Assembly (NCBI RefSeq): GCF_023073715.1
Contig: NZ_JADPKA010000026.1
Location: forward strand, 62,001-126,000
Source of the DNA: Bradyrhizobium sp. 164
Lineage (GTDB): Bacteria > Pseudomonadota > Alphaproteobacteria > Rhizobiales > Xanthobacteraceae
Direction: 5' to 3'
Length of the DNA stretch: 64,000 bases
Part shown: positions 1 through 8,258 of the stretch, piece by piece
Layout of the letters: each line of letters begins with the position of its first letter
Position numbering within the stretch: position 1 is the stretch's first letter
The notes under the pieces: generated by a model
What the model saw: only the letters and a program-made list of their open reading frames with translations
Databases searched by the model: none
Told to the model about the DNA's origin: nothing
Translations under genes and position numbers: made by a program

Positions 1-616
1 TCTTTGGCGGAATCGAGATCCGCGGCGGTTGGATGAAGAAGGCGAGCACGAACACGATCAGACCCTGGCCGATGCCGAAGGTGAGGAAGGCGTGCTGATA
101 ACCGCTCGAGACGATCATGCTCGCGATTGGCACGACGGTAAGCGCGGCGCCGGCGCCGAAGCCGGCGGCGGTCGCGCCGGCTGCGAGCCCGCGGCGGTCG
201 GGAAACCATTTCAGTGCGTTGCCGACACAGGTGCCGTACACCGCGCCCGCGCCCATGCCGCCGATGATCGCGGCGGCATAGAGCAGGGTAAGGCTATCGG
301 CGTAGGAGTTGAGGATCCACGAGAGCGCGATCATCGCGCCGCCGAACATGACGACAATGCGTGGACCGTATTTGTCGACGAACCAGGCTTCGACTGGCAC
401 CAGCCAGGTCTCGGTGACGACGAAGATGGTGAACGCGAGCTGGATCGCGGCGCGCCCCCAATGGTGGGCCGCATCGATCGGATCGACGAACAACGTCCAG
501 CCGTATTGCAGATTGGCGATCATCGCCATGCAGACGATGCCCATCACGAGCTGGAGCCAACGGAAACCGGTGCGAAGTGGCGCGGCCGTGACGGCGCCAT
601 CCGGGCTGGAAATCAT
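1..616 (-). CDS. oxlT: Oxalate/formate antiporter-like MFS transporter, C-terminus outside window
   Basis: Reading from an ATG at 616 on the minus strand gives an open frame that runs off the left edge, so about 205 N-terminal residues are visible. They contain several hydrophobic helices and the MFS loop motif WFVDKYGPR followed by GNALKWFPDRRG, nearly identical to the complete neighbour at 882-2171. OxlT-type carriers exchange oxalate for formate across the inner membrane. The start follows a GGGAGG-like ribosome site (CTTGGGAGG then TTCTTG before ATG). A diverged copy of the TGGCAT-N5-ATGCCA palindrome lies about 100 bp upstream. Oxalate as substrate is inferred from family resemblance and from frc and oxc about 18 kb away. 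Confidence 0.85.
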   Translation of the reverse strand, partial: MISSPDGAVTAAPLRTGFRWLQLVMGIVCMAMIANLQYGWTLFVDPIDAAHHWGRAAIQLAFTIFVVTETWLVPVEAWFVDKYGPRIVVMFGGAMIALSWILNSYADSLTLLYAAAIIGGMGAGAVYGTCVGNALKWFPDRRGLAAGATAAGFGAGAALTVVPIASMIVSSGYQHAFLTFGIGQGLIVFVLAFFIQPPRISIPPK

Positions 617-717
617 CAAGAACCTCCCAAGGCGCCTGATTGGCTGCGACGCAGGATCGCAAGATGACCTGATGTCGCAAATATTGTGGCTTATCGTCGC
701 AGGCGCGGGCCGAACAT

Positions 718-734
718 TGGTATACGATATTCCA
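718..734 (-). promoter_or_regulatory. Candidate GntR operator upstream of first oxlT-like gene
   Basis: TGGTAT-ACGAT-ATTCCA matches the TGGCAT-N5-ATGCCA palindrome found twice beside the oxalate gntR gene, with two substitutions in the arms. On the minus strand a TTGCAA hexamer lies two bases upstream of it, as TTGAAT and TTGACA do at the other sites, so the palindrome would fill the promoter spacer. Binding by the GntR protein is inferred. Confidence 0.5.
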
Positions 735-826
735 GATTGCAAGCCCTAACTTGGCGCCACATTGAAGAATGCGCGAGGTTCCATCGTGATTTCTGGGGGG
801 CATCGCGGGGGCCTTCGCACCAAACG

Positions 827-851
827 AAAACGCCCGGCCGTGAGGCCGGGC
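827..851 (-). terminator. Rho-independent terminator of second oxlT-like gene
   Basis: GCCCGGCC (832-839) and GGCCGGGC (844-851) form a perfect 8-bp stem with a 4-base loop. On the minus strand it is followed by TTTT (827-830). It lies about 30 bp past the stop at 882. Confidence 0.85.
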
Positions 852-881
852 GTCCTGCTGAGTGAATTGTAGCGGAGCGGG

Positions 882-2171
882 TCAGACGGTCGATTTCGCG
901 ACCACGACCTTGCGCCAGGGTTTCAGCACCGCGATTGCCAGCAATGAAGCCAGAATGTTGGCGCCGGCCGCAATGATGAACACGCTGTCCCAGGTGCCCG
1001 ACGATTGCTGCATGTAGTTGGCGATCGGCACCAGCAGCGCGGCGGTGCCCTTCGCGGTGTAGAGCAGGCCGGCATTGGTGGTCGCGAACTTGGCGCCGAA
1101 CGTGTCGGTGCAGGTCGAGGGGAACAGCGAGTAGATCTCACCCCAGGCGAAGAACACGAAGCCCGAGAGCAGCACGAACCAGATCGGATCGTGGCCCCAG
1201 AGGTAGAGCATCCAGATGCCGAACCCTTCCATGCCGAAGGCGATGAACATCGTGTTCTCGCGGCCGATCATGTCGGAGATCCAGCCGAAGAACGGACGCG
1301 TCAGGCCGTTGAGCACGCGGTCGATCGTCGCCGCGAACGTCACCGCCGTCATCGTCACCGCCATCAGCGTGACCGGCACGTTGTCGACCTTCCAGTCGGC
1401 TGCGATCGGCTTCAGGTTCGCCGTCACCATCAACCCGCCAGCGCCGACGATCACGAACATGAAGTACATCAGCCAGAACAGCGGCTGACGCAGCACCTCG
1501 GTCGGTTGATAGTTGCGGCGGGTCTGGAGCAGATTGGCGTTCGCCACCACGTTCGGCACCTGGCCCGCTTTCGGCGCCAGCAGGAAGAAGGCGAGGATGC
1601 AGATGATGATGCCTTGCCCGAGGCCGAAATAGAGGAAGGTGGTCTGAAATCCACTGTCCTTGATCATGGCCTGGATCGGCGCGACGGTCAGCGCAGAGCC
1701 TGCACCGAAGCCTGCGGCCGTGATACCCGCAGCAAGACCACGCTTGTCCGGAAACCACTTCAGCGCGTTGCCGACGCAGGTGCCGTAGACGCCGCCGGCG
1801 CCGATGCCCGCGATGATCATGCCGAGATAGTAGCCGTTGAGCGTGGTGGCCTGCGCGTTGATTGCCCAGCCGATGGCACAGAGCACGCCGCCGACCAGCA
1901 CGACGATGCGCGGACCGTATTTGTCGACGAACCATCCCTCGACCGGCACGAGCCAGGTCTCGAACAAAACGAAGAGGGTGAACGCCCATTGGATCGAGGC
2001 GCGATCCCAGCCGAACGTCTTCTGGATGTCGGGGACGAAGAACGTCCAGCCGTATTGATAGTTGGCGATCATCACCATCGCGCCTACGCCGATGGCCAAT
2101 TGCGCCCAGCGAAAAGCATCGCTTACACGTGTGACACTAGGGGCCGCTGCTGACTGCACCATGTCCGTCAT
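882..2171 (-). CDS. oxlT: Oxalate/formate antiporter-like MFS transporter
   Basis: The 429-residue protein has the length and twelve-helix hydrophobic pattern of an MFS carrier, with WFVDKYGPR in the first half and GNALKWFPDKRG between helices. It resembles OxlT, which imports oxalate in exchange for formate. I chose ATG 2171, preceded by GGGAGGG at proper spacing, over the ATG 27 bases upstream. It is a near-duplicate of the gene at 1-616, so this is a recent tandem duplication. It has its own terminator and an upstream palindrome at 2226-2242 shared with the oxalate gntR locus. Both features suggest single-gene transcription under oxalate control. The substrate is not proven by sequence. 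Confidence 0.88.
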   Translation of the reverse strand: MTDMVQSAAAPSVTRVSDAFRWAQLAIGVGAMVMIANYQYGWTFFVPDIQKTFGWDRASIQWAFTLFVLFETWLVPVEGWFVDKYGPRIVVLVGGVLCAIGWAINAQATTLNGYYLGMIIAGIGAGGVYGTCVGNALKWFPDKRGLAAGITAAGFGAGSALTVAPIQAMIKDSGFQTTFLYFGLGQGIIICILAFFLLAPKAGQVPNVVANANLLQTRRNYQPTEVLRQPLFWLMYFMFVIVGAGGLMVTANLKPIAADWKVDNVPVTLMAVTMTAVTFAATIDRVLNGLTRPFFGWISDMIGRENTMFIAFGMEGFGIWMLYLWGHDPIWFVLLSGFVFFAWGEIYSLFPSTCTDTFGAKFATTNAGLLYTAKGTAALLVPIANYMQQSSGTWDSVFIIAAGANILASLLAIAVLKPWRKVVVAKSTV

Positions 2172-2225
2172 TAAAACCCTCCCGAACGCGCCGATCATTT
2201 TTTATGCATGCGCTGGCTCGCATCC

Positions 2226-2242
2226 TGGTATTCATTATGCCA
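2226..2242 (-). promoter_or_regulatory. Candidate GntR operator upstream of second oxlT-like gene
   Basis: TGGTAT-TCATT-ATGCCA differs by one transition from the TGGCAT-N5-ATGCCA palindrome at the gntR/ligase divergent promoter. It ends 55 bp upstream of the chosen start codon. On the minus strand a TTGAAT hexamer lies two bases before it, a possible -35 box, so a bound repressor would occlude the promoter. The rest of the 2199-2566 gap holds no convincing gene. Confidence 0.6.
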
Positions 2243-2423
2243 AGATTCAAGCTAGGGACTGAGGGTGCGGCGAAATATCGCGGGCTTGCTCACATGCGCC
2301 TTGGCTGCGGGATTGTAAAGGCTGAATTGCTGCCGGCGTGCCGGGGGGCCTAGCGGTTGTGCCATTCAAACCATTGATTCAACGGCCGATTTCTGCAACG
2401 CGGCGAGCCGCAAGCACGCTGTG

Positions 2424-2445
2424 AAAAAGCCCGTGCCCTCGGCAC
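2424..2445 (-). terminator. Weak terminator-like hairpin after tctA
   Basis: GTGCC-CTC-GGCAC (2433-2445) forms a short stem. On the minus strand it is followed by GGGC and a run of five T. It lies about 120 bp beyond the tctA stop, so assignment to the tct operon is tentative. Confidence 0.35.
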
Positions 2446-2566
2446 ACGACCACTTGTGCGCTGTTCGCACACAGCGCCGTCCGGTGGGTCGGTGACTGCA
2501 AATGGTGGAATTGCTTATCCCAGAAGGTCTGGAGGGCTTCGCACGGCCGCGCGCGGAGATCGCGCG

Positions 2567-4066
2567 TCACACCATCGACGTCCGCAGCCGGCTGTAGCCT
2601 TCCTGGATCGCGGACCAGAACAGGGCGACCAGACCGAGCGCCATGATGGTGCTGACGAGGCCGTTGGAGAAGAACACGCCGAGCGATCCTTGCGATCCCA
2701 ACAGCGATTGGCGGAAGGCTTCCTCTGCCTTGTCGCCGAGCACGATGGCGAGCACCAGCGGTGCGAGCGGGTAGTTGCACTTCTTCAGGAGGTAGCCCAG
2801 CACGCCGAACACCAGCATCAGCATCACGTCGAAGGTGCTGTTGTGCACCGAATAGGCGCCGATCGCGCAGAGCACCAGGATGAGCGGCGCGATGATGCCG
2901 AAGGGCACGCGGAGGATCGCGGCGAAGATCGGCACGCAGGTGAGCACGACGATGAGGCCGGCGAGATTGCCGAGATACATCGAGGCGATCAGGCCCCAGA
3001 CGAATTCCTTCTGCTCGACGAACAGCATGGGGCCGGGCTGCAGGCCCCAGATCAACAATCCGCCGAGCAGGACGGCGGCGGTCGGGGAGCCCGGCACGCC
3101 GAGCGAGAGCATCGGCAGCAGCGCCGAGGTGCCCGCGGCATGGGCGGCCGTCTCGGGCGCGATCACGCCCTCGATCTCGCCCTTGCCGAAATTGTTGCCG
3201 CGTCGCGCCAGGCGCTTGGCGATGCCGTAGCTCATGAAGGAGGCCGGCGTTGCGCCGGCGGGCGTGACGCCCATCCAGCACCCGATCAGGCAGGAGCGCA
3301 GCGAGGTCATCCAATAGGCGGGTAATTCCCGCCAGGTCTGAAGCACGACCCGAAGATTGATGGTGGCGTTGCCGCCTCGGAAAGCCAGTCCTTCCTCCAT
3401 GGTCAGCAGGATCTCGCCGATACCGAACAGGCCGATCACGGCGATCAGGAAGTCGAATCCGTTGAGCAGTTCGGTGACGCCGAAGGTCAGCCGCAACTGG
3501 CCCGTGATCGAATCGAGGCCGACCGCCGCGAGCGCAAAGCCCATCATCATCGCCGCGATGGTCTTGAACGGCGGCTCCTTGCTGAGGCCAACGAAGCTGC
3601 AGAAGGCGAGGAAGTACACCGCGAACTTCTCCGCCGGACCGAATCGCAGCGCGAAGCCCGCGACGAGGGGCGCGACCAGCGTGATCATGATGACCGCAAA
3701 CAGCGCGCCCACGAAGGAGGAGGTGAAGGCGGCGGTCAGGGCCTCACCGGGTTTGCCCTGTTGCGCCATCGGATAACCGTCGAAGGTGGTCGCCACCGAC
3801 CAGGGCTCGCCGGGTATGTTGAACAGGATCGAGGTGATGGCGCCGCCGAACAATGCGCCCCAATAGATACAGGACAGCATGATGATCGCCGACGTCGGCG
3901 GCATGCTGAAGGTCAGGGGAAGGAGGATCGCAACGCCATTGGCGCCGCCGAGCCCCGGCAGCACGCCGATGATGACTCCGAGCGTGATGCCGATGATCAT
4001 CAGCATCATATTGTAGGGCTGCAGGGCGACCGCGAAGCCGTGAAACAGGTTGGCCAACTCTTCCAT
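2567..4066 (-). CDS. tctA: Tripartite tricarboxylate transporter, large permease (TctA family)
   Basis: This 499-residue, strongly hydrophobic protein has the glycine-rich LPGLGG motif (about residues 37-42) and the repeat-half motif GVTPAGATPASF typical of TctA, plus LGVPGSPTAAVLLGG. TctA forms the main membrane channel of TTT carriers, which take up carboxylates with a periplasmic binding protein (TctC) and a small membrane subunit (TctB). It is the last gene of a tctC-tctB-tctA operon, starting about 40 bp after tctB. The substrate cannot be read from sequence. It could be a di- or tricarboxylate, and the nearby antiporters make an organic acid likely. Confidence 0.92.
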   Translation of the reverse strand: MEELANLFHGFAVALQPYNMMLMIIGITLGVIIGVLPGLGGANGVAILLPLTFSMPPTSAIIMLSCIYWGALFGGAITSILFNIPGEPWSVATTFDGYPMAQQGKPGEALTAAFTSSFVGALFAVIMITLVAPLVAGFALRFGPAEKFAVYFLAFCSFVGLSKEPPFKTIAAMMMGFALAAVGLDSITGQLRLTFGVTELLNGFDFLIAVIGLFGIGEILLTMEEGLAFRGGNATINLRVVLQTWRELPAYWMTSLRSCLIGCWMGVTPAGATPASFMSYGIAKRLARRGNNFGKGEIEGVIAPETAAHAAGTSALLPMLSLGVPGSPTAAVLLGGLLIWGLQPGPMLFVEQKEFVWGLIASMYLGNLAGLIVVLTCVPIFAAILRVPFGIIAPLILVLCAIGAYSVHNSTFDVMLMLVFGVLGYLLKKCNYPLAPLVLAIVLGDKAEEAFRQSLLGSQGSLGVFFSNGLVSTIMALGLVALFWSAIQEGYSRLRTSMV

Positions 4067-4108
4067 ATCGATACGTCCTGCAGCAATGATTGCGTGACGG
4101 CGCAGCTC

Positions 4109-4606
4109 TTACAAACCAAGCCATTCCTCGAGCGGGCCCTTGGGAAGCGGGACCAGGAACCAGCGCTCGAAAACGAGATAGGTCACGACCGGCATGCCGA
4201 TCGCCACCGCGATGGTCGTGAGCCAGCGATAACCGCCGAGCCAGCGCATGAACCAGGCGATGAAGATCATCGAGGCGACGTAGAGGCCGATGAACGGCAT
4301 CGAGCCGACATAGATCGCCGTGGGCACGACGACGCTCATGACCTGGCGAAGCTGTCCCCATTCTGCAAACAGCCGGCCGTCGTCGTGGCGCTGCGCGCTC
4401 CAGAGATTGATGGCGCTTGCGCCGACGATGGCGGCGCCGACATAGAAGGGGAAGAAGCCGGCACGCGGGCCCTCCGCGCCCCAGTTGATGCCGGCCTTCA
4501 GGCTGCCGAAGATCACGACCAGCCCGAAGACGCCGATCAACAGCGCCATGCCGATTTCCAGCGTCTTGTGTGCGGGGCCGGATTCGGATCCGGATCGTTC
4601 AGTCAT
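4109..4606 (-). CDS. tctB: Tripartite tricarboxylate transporter, small permease (TctB family)
   Basis: The 165-residue protein has about four hydrophobic helices and the usual TctB ending, FLVPLPKGPLEEWLGL, just before its stop. TctB is the small integral membrane subunit that pairs with TctA. It lies between tctC and tctA in the same direction, with gaps of about 80 and 40 bp, consistent with one transcript. Its sequence is poorly constrained, so the call rests on size, topology, C-terminal motif and gene order. Confidence 0.88.
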   Translation of the reverse strand: MTERSGSESGPAHKTLEIGMALLIGVFGLVVIFGSLKAGINWGAEGPRAGFFPFYVGAAIVGASAINLWSAQRHDDGRLFAEWGQLRQVMSVVVPTAIYVGSMPFIGLYVASMIFIAWFMRWLGGYRWLTTIAVAIGMPVVTYLVFERWFLVPLPKGPLEEWLGL

Positions 4607-4687
4607 GGGACCTCCAGGCGGACGCAGTCTTGCGCGGTCGCGGCAGATGGAGGACGACCCAGCGTCCTCAGCCGTCGATGTCGCGGG

Positions 4688-5695
4688 TCAGTTCCCCGAT
4701 GCGAGGAAGCCGGCTTCCTTCATCAAGCCTTCGTGGCGCTTCTCCTCGGCCTCGACCCACTTCGCGTATTCGGCTCCGGTCAGGAACGTCGTGTTGAAGG
4801 CGCCGCTCTTCATGAAATCCTGCCATTCCGGCGTGGCGCGGACCTTCTTGAACAGCTCGACGTAGTATTCGATCTGATCCTTCGTGGCCTTGGGCGACAT
4901 GAAGATGCCGCGCAGCATGAGATATTCCATCGCCAGGCCCTGCGACTTGCAGGTCGGAATATCCTTCCAGGCCTTGCCGTCGGCGATCGGCTCGTCATAG
5001 GCCATCGGCTGAGCGTCGAAGACGCAGAGCGGACGGAGCTTGCCGCCGCGCCATTGCGCGACCGCCTCGATCGGATTGTTGACCGTCGAATCGACGTGAT
5101 TGCCGACGAGCTGAACGGCGACTTCGCCGCCGCCCTTGTAGGGGATGTAGGTGAATTTTGCGTCGATTGCCTTCTCGATGCCGACGGTGATGATCTGGTC
5201 TTCCTGCTTGGAGCCGGTGCCGCCCATCTTGAATGAGCCGCTCGGGGCTTTCTTCACGGCGTCGACGTAGTCCTTGACGGTGTTGTACGGTTTCTCGGCA
5301 TTCACCCACAGCACGAATTCGTCGAGCGCCAACATCGCCACCGGGGTCAAATCCTTCCAGTTGAACGGAATCCCCGTTGCCAGCGGCGTCGTGAACAGGT
5401 TCGACAGCGTGATGATGATCTTGTGCGGATTGCCCGACGACGTCTTCACATCGAGGAAGCCCTCGCCACCCGCGCCGCCGGCCTTGTTGATGACGACGAG
5501 CGGCTGCTTCATCAGACTGTGCTTGGTGACGATGCCCTGGATGGTGCGTGCCATCTGATCGGCGCCGCCGCCGGTGCCCGCGGGCACGATGAATTCGACC
5601 GGACGGACTGGCTCCCAGGCAGCACGGCTTGCGGTGCTGTTGGCGCACGACATCGCGATTGCCGCCAAAGCGACATTCAGAACGAATGGCCTCAT
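4688..5695 (-). CDS. tctC: TTT solute-binding protein (TctC/Bug family)
   Basis: A 335-residue protein with a short N-terminal signal-like segment ending near residue 25, followed by PVEFIVPAGTGGGADQMAR. That segment is the first ligand-loop signature of the Bug/TctC family (VPAGxGGGxDxxAR). Family members are periplasmic binding proteins that close around a carboxylate through two ordered waters. The start at 5695 is preceded by AGGGAGAG. It is the first gene of the tctCBA operon. Bug proteins bind many carboxylates, so the ligand stays open. The gap upstream (5696-6152) holds no other gene I can support. Confidence 0.9.
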   Translation of the reverse strand: MRPFVLNVALAAIAMSCANSTASRAAWEPVRPVEFIVPAGTGGGADQMARTIQGIVTKHSLMKQPLVVINKAGGAGGEGFLDVKTSSGNPHKIIITLSNLFTTPLATGIPFNWKDLTPVAMLALDEFVLWVNAEKPYNTVKDYVDAVKKAPSGSFKMGGTGSKQEDQIITVGIEKAIDAKFTYIPYKGGGEVAVQLVGNHVDSTVNNPIEAVAQWRGGKLRPLCVFDAQPMAYDEPIADGKAWKDIPTCKSQGLAMEYLMLRGIFMSPKATKDQIEYYVELFKKVRATPEWQDFMKSGAFNTTFLTGAEYAKWVEAEEKRHEGLMKEAGFLASGN

Positions 5696-6061
5696 CTTGT
5701 TTCTCTCCCTGTCGAATCCTCAACGCAGCCGATCTTTGTCGGCTTGCGTCAGCCCATCTCGATTCAGATGCCTGGGGTCACCCTTGCGGTCGATCTCCCA
5801 TGGCAGTCCGGTAGAAACTCTATGAGTAGGGACAACGCGCGGCATCCGCTCCTTTCGGCTAAGGCTCCGCCAACGCTCGCGGCAGGTGTGCCCCTCGGCC
5901 GCCCCGCCCTGCGGTGACTGTTTCCCCTCTTAGGCCTTTGATTACTCAATCGTTCGGGCGATGGTATGCGAGATGCCAGTAGACAAACAATCTGATCGGC
6001 GGGTCCCACCGGCGGACCAATCGTCGCAGTTGTGGTCGCGAGCCAGGGCGCGCGCAAAACG

Positions 6062-6090
6062 AAAAAATGGCCCCGACATGCGAGGCCATT
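6062..6090 (-). terminator. Rho-independent terminator of the 45-codon gene
   Basis: AATGGCC (6066-6072) pairs with GGCCATT (6084-6090). On the minus strand the stem is followed by a run of T (complement of the six A at 6062-6067). It lies about 60 bp past the stop of the small gene at 6153-6290, which supports that gene being a real transcript. Confidence 0.75.
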
Positions 6091-6152
6091 TGATCAAACG
6101 TAGGGTCTGCGAAGTCTGCCATCCCGCCGTTCGGCAGGCGGGCAGGGCCTTC

Positions 6153-6290
6153 TTACAGGCCGAAACGGGGCAGGTCGCCGTTGTGATTCGAAATCTTGGC
6201 GCTCGCCATCAGGAGGCTGTCGATTGCGGCCATCAGGCGGGCGAACAGCGAGGAGGAGGGAGCCAGAGCAACGGAAGCAGTCTTGGACAT
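6153..6290 (-). CDS. Small protein, 45 residues, unknown function
   Basis: An ATG at 6290, preceded by an AAAGGGA ribosome site, opens a frame of 45 residues ending in DLPRFGL. The middle part, SLFARLMAAIDSLLMASAKI, reads as an amphipathic helix. Short proteins of this pattern with an N-G-D-x-P-R-x-G-x ending are, to my recollection, widespread in Bradyrhizobium, but I know no function. The gene has its own terminator and a candidate copy of the oxalate operator 56 bp upstream of the start, the same distance as at the oxlT-like gene at 882-2171. That spacing suggests co-regulation with oxalate transport. Confidence 0.6.
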   Translation of the reverse strand: MSKTASVALAPSSSLFARLMAAIDSLLMASAKISNHNGDLPRFGL

Positions 6291-6345
6291 CGGAAATCCC
6301 TTTCTTGAGAACAGTCAGCCTTGCTGTCTCATTTGAGGGCAATCT

Positions 6346-6362
6346 ATGTATACCAAATACCA
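6346..6362 (-). promoter_or_regulatory. Weak candidate GntR operator upstream of the 45-codon gene
   Basis: ATGTAT-ACCAA-ATACCA keeps the central ACCAA of the site at 22108-22124 and the right arm ATRCCA, but the left arm matches at only four of six positions. It sits 56 bp before the start at 6290. No other gene occupies 6291-6645, which is locally AT-rich. Confidence 0.35.
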
Positions 6363-6645
6363 CTGTCTATGGTCTTGGTTGCATAGCAGTACGCAACCTT
6401 TCGCATTGCAACATAAATGCTGAATTAACGGAGCCGTTTCGGAAATAAAATTGCTGGTGCGGCGGAGCAGATGGGTCGTTCCAGTGCCGAAGGTGCGAAA
6501 AGCTGGCTAAATCATCCCGGATCGCGCGTGATCTTGCAGCGATGGGACGCCAAGTTCCGGCCGCACTGCAACGGTGGGTCTTGGCACGGCCATGCAAAGC
6601 CGTTAGAGGTCCGCCCCCTTATCCAATCATCCGTCAGAGTGGTTC

Positions 6646-7977
6646 ATGTCGAGCGCCTCGCCCGCCGTCTCGATCGGCATCGATTTTGGAACCAGCAATA
6701 CGGTCGTCGCGCTCGCGGCGGACGACCGCCGGGTCGAGGCCATCCGCTTCGACCATGGCGGACAGCGCCACAGCGTCTACGTATCGGCGCTGTGCTTCTG
6801 GGAGGATCGGCCGGGAGCCGGCGCCCAGGCCGAGGGCGGTCCATGGGCGATCGAGCAGTTTCTCGAAGGGCGCCACGTCTATCGCTTCCTCCAGTCGTTC
6901 AAGACGTTTGCGGCGAGCTCCAGCTTCAACACCACCCAGGTGTTCCGCCAGCGTTACAAGTTCGAGGATATTTTGGCGGCGTTCCTGCGGACGCTGGCGC
7001 GCCACGGCGGGGACCGGTTCGGCTTCGAGGCCGCAAACATCACGGTCGGCCGCCCCGTCCGCTTTGCCGGCGGCAATCCCGACGAGGCGCTGGCGATGCA
7101 GCGCTATCGCGCCGCGTTCGAGCGCTTAGGTGCCGGCCACGCGCGCTACGTCTATGAGCCCGTGGGCGCGGCGTTCTCCTTCGCCCGCCGGCTGGAGCGG
7201 GATGCCACCGTGCTGGTTGCGGATTTCGGCGGCGGCACCAGCGACTTTTCCGTGATGCGTTTCTCGCGCAAAGGCGGCAGCCTTCGCGCCGAGCCGCTGG
7301 GACACGCCGGCATCGGCATTGCGGGCGACACGTTCGACTATCGCATTGTCGACCATGTCGTCTCGCCGCGGCTCGGCAAAGGTTCCAGCTTCCGCTCGTT
7401 CGACAAGGTGCTGCCGGTCCCCAGCGGCCACTACACCAACCTCGCTCGCTGGCACCAGCTCGCGATGATGAAGAGCAACGGCGATTTGCGCGAGCTGCGC
7501 GAGCTTGCGCGCACCGCGCTGAAGCCGGCTCTGCTCGAGGATTTCATCATCATCGTCGATCTCGACCTCGGCTTTTCGCTGTACCGCGCGGTGTCCGACG
7601 CCAAGGTGGCGCTGTCGGCGCAGGACGAGGTGGACTTCCGTTTTGGAGGCGGCGGGGTCGACATCGGCGCGGCCATCACACGGAAAAATTTCGAATCTTG
7701 GATTGCCGACGATATCGCCCGGTTAGGGGCCACCGTCGACAAGGTGCTGGGCGAGGCAGGCATTACCGGGCGCGAGGTGGAGAAGGTATTTTTGACCGGC
7801 GGCACGTCCTTCGTGCCGGCTGTCCGAAAGCTGTTCGCCGAGCGTTTCGGTAACGAACGGCTGATGTCGGGCGACCAGTTCGAGTCGATCGCGTATGGTC
7901 TCGCGCTGATCGGACACAGCCCCAACCCCGACAGATGGACCGCCGGCGGCGGCCTTGAATCGAGGGCGGGCGCGTAA
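6646..7977 (+). CDS. Hsp70 family protein (YegD-like)
   Basis: The 443-residue protein carries the actin/Hsp70 ATPase signatures: GIDFGTSNTVVAL near residue 11 (phosphate 1), VADFGGGTSDFSV near residue 190 (phosphate 2) and FLTGGTSFVPAVRKLF near residue 385 (adenosine). It ends shortly after the nucleotide-binding domain and so lacks the full substrate-binding and lid domains of DnaK (about 640 residues). Its length matches E. coli YegD. The role is presumably a specialised chaperone or ATP-dependent scaffold in the cytoplasm. The partner is unknown and no co-chaperone gene lies nearby. No strong ribosome site precedes the ATG. Confidence 0.88.
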   Translation: MSSASPAVSIGIDFGTSNTVVALAADDRRVEAIRFDHGGQRHSVYVSALCFWEDRPGAGAQAEGGPWAIEQFLEGRHVYRFLQSFKTFAASSSFNTTQVFRQRYKFEDILAAFLRTLARHGGDRFGFEAANITVGRPVRFAGGNPDEALAMQRYRAAFERLGAGHARYVYEPVGAAFSFARRLERDATVLVADFGGGTSDFSVMRFSRKGGSLRAEPLGHAGIGIAGDTFDYRIVDHVVSPRLGKGSSFRSFDKVLPVPSGHYTNLARWHQLAMMKSNGDLRELRELARTALKPALLEDFIIIVDLDLGFSLYRAVSDAKVALSAQDEVDFRFGGGGVDIGAAITRKNFESWIADDIARLGATVDKVLGEAGITGREVEKVFLTGGTSFVPAVRKLFAERFGNERLMSGDQFESIAYGLALIGHSPNPDRWTAGGGLESRAGA

Positions 7978-8080
7978 TTCGCAATCGATCGGATCTGCCT
8001 CGCAGGCAGCCGCAGCTCAATTGGGCTCCGTAGATATCTGCAGACTCGATCTGAGTTGTTCTCTCGGAGAGTTCATTCTA

Positions 8081-8197
8081 CGTCATTGCGAGCGCAGCGA
8101 AGCAATCCAGAGTCCCTCGGCAGAACGATTCTGGATTGCTTCGCGGAGCCTGTCGTCGGGCCGCGCTTTCGCGCGGACCCGTTGGCTCGCAATGACG
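8081..8197. repeat. Interspersed palindromic repeat, family A (copy 1)
   Basis: CGTCATTGCGAGCG at the left and CTCGCAATGACG at the right are inverted. Inner arms GCGAAGCAATCCAGA and TCTGGATTGCTTCGC pair as well, so the element can fold into a long branched hairpin. A second copy with the same inner arms lies at 43814-43885. It fills most of the gap between the Hsp70-like gene and the SRPBCC gene and encodes nothing. Confidence 0.85.
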
Positions 8198-8258
8198 ATG
8201 CGGGGAAATCTGCGGATTTGGTCGAACAGATCGCCCCGCTGCGTCAAACGCGGACCGG

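Noticed and set aside
1005..2153. Long plus-strand open frame of 382 codons
   Set aside because: It lies antisense to the OxlT-like gene, is rich in Arg/His/Asp/Glu, and matches no fold. It is a typical shadow of a high-GC gene.
5764..6057. Possible small gene on the minus strand after the 45-codon gene
   Set aside because: Arg/Pro-rich, no ribosome site, and separated from the small gene by a terminator.
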